Of a DNA stretch of 5,650 nt, positions 5,232 through 5,650 are shown one piece after another; positions within the stretch are counted from its first letter, which is position 1; each line of letters starts with the position of its first letter. Source of the DNA: Alphaproteobacteria bacterium. GTDB lineage: Bacteria; Pseudomonadota; Alphaproteobacteria; Micavibrionales; Micavibrionaceae. A program made the position numbers and the translations under genes. The DNA lies in the NCBI GenBank assembly GCA_020442505.1, contig JAGRJZ010000063.1, positions 1 to 5,650 on the forward strand. The letters are read 5' to 3'. Under the pieces are notes generated by a model. It did no database searches and had not been told where the DNA came from. It was given only the letters and a program-made list of their open reading frames with translations.

Positions 5232-5650
5232 ATGACAAAACCGCTCGCCCATATCCGCAATTTCGCGATCATCGCCCATATCGACCATGGGAAGTCGACG
5301 CTTGCCGACCGGCTGATCCAGACCTGCGGCGGGCTGGAGGAGCGAGAGATGACCCAGCAAGTGCTCGACAACATGGATATCGAGCGCGAGCGCGGAATCA
5401 CGATCAAGGCCCAGACCGTCCGGCTGGCCTACAAAGCCAAAGACGGGATCGAATATCAGCTGAATCTGATGGACACGCCGGGACATGTGGATTTTTCCTA
5501 TGAGGTCTCGCGCTCTCTGGCGTCGTGCGAGGGCTCGCTTCTGGTTGTCGATGCCTCGCAAGGGGTCGAGGCGCAGACGTTGGCCAACGTCTATATGGCC
5601 ATTGAAAACGATCATGACATCATTCCCGTGATCAACAAGATCGACCTGCC
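5232..5650 (+). CDS. lepA: Elongation factor 4 (LepA GTPase), N-terminal part, cut by window edge
   Basis: LepA is a ribosome-binding translational GTPase related to EF-G, acting on stalled or assembling ribosomes. The 139 complete codons cover most of the G domain. The motifs are G1 AHIDHGKST (15-23), a G2 region with ERERGITIKAQ (51-61), G3 DTPGHVDF (81-88) and G4 NKIDLP (135-140). EREMTQQVLDNMDIERERG is characteristic of LepA rather than EF-G or EF-Tu. The ATG at 5232 follows AAGAG by five bases and matches the usual LepA N-terminus (AHIRNFAIIAHIDHGKST), so the start is secure. The gene is divergent from the reductase operon, with about 220 bases between the two start codons. Confidence 0.98.
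   Translation, partial: MTKPLAHIRNFAIIAHIDHGKSTLADRLIQTCGGLEEREMTQQVLDNMDIERERGITIKAQTVRLAYKAKDGIEYQLNLMDTPGHVDFSYEVSRSLASCEGSLLVVDASQGVEAQTLANVYMAIENDHDIIPVINKIDL

Noticed and set aside
4770..5615. Minus-strand open frame of 281 codons spanning the lepA start and the reductase 5' end
   Set aside because: It runs antisense to conserved LepA codons and then out of frame through the reductase; both real genes have strong motifs.
1..5650. tRNA, rRNA, CRISPR array, or defence or toxin-antitoxin system
   Set aside because: No cloverleaf, rRNA-like segment, spaced direct repeats or recognisable defence or toxin-antitoxin protein was seen on either strand.

Overview
The window looks like a piece of an alphaproteobacterial chromosome. 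The coding regions are mostly G+C-rich (about 62-68% in the two stretches I counted by hand). The housekeeping proteins (a LepA N-terminus, a TrxR-like ferredoxin-NADP reductase and a DUF299-type PEP-synthase/PPDK regulatory protein) read like Rhodospirillales-type sequences. That placement is an inference from recognition, not from a search.

Layout. The left end (1-884, minus strand) holds most of a secreted, penicillin-binding D-alanyl-D-alanine carboxypeptidase; its C-terminus lies beyond position 1. An A+T-rich stretch of about 240 bp follows. It carries a probable promoter for that gene (minus strand) and a good sigma70-like promoter on the plus strand (TTGACA at 1053). An intact IS30-family insertion sequence of about 1.03 kb occupies 1128-2158: one DDE transposase on the minus strand, imperfect inverted repeats at both ends, and a 36-bp perfect palindrome inside the transposase gene. 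Immediately outside its right end are the Shine-Dalgarno sequence and start of a plus-strand DksA/TraR-like regulator (2171-2743). The zinc site of this protein is degenerate (Cys-Thr-Thr-Glu instead of four Cys). It is clearly less G+C-rich than its neighbours, and its 3' end overlaps the convergent next gene by 98 bp.

From 2646 to about 5011, three minus-strand genes form a likely operon, in transcription order: ferredoxin/flavodoxin-NADP reductase, a small secreted protein with four cysteines (no recognised family), and the bifunctional kinase/pyrophosphorylase that regulates PEP synthase or pyruvate phosphate dikinase. The last two are joined by an ATGA stop/start overlap. Divergently, lepA (elongation factor 4) starts at 5232 and runs off the right edge; a sigma70-like promoter with a 10-bp tandem repeat lies in the shared intergenic region.

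How it fits together: most genes are core functions (cell-wall trimming, redox supply, PEP/pyruvate control, translation). The accessory part is the A+T-rich dksA-like unit, which the insertion sequence appears to have separated from its own promoter. I see no convincing new multi-gene defence or signalling system. The points most worth a second look are the promoter/IS/dksA-like arrangement, the zinc-less DksA variant with a possibly acquired tail, and the long palindrome in the transposase gene.
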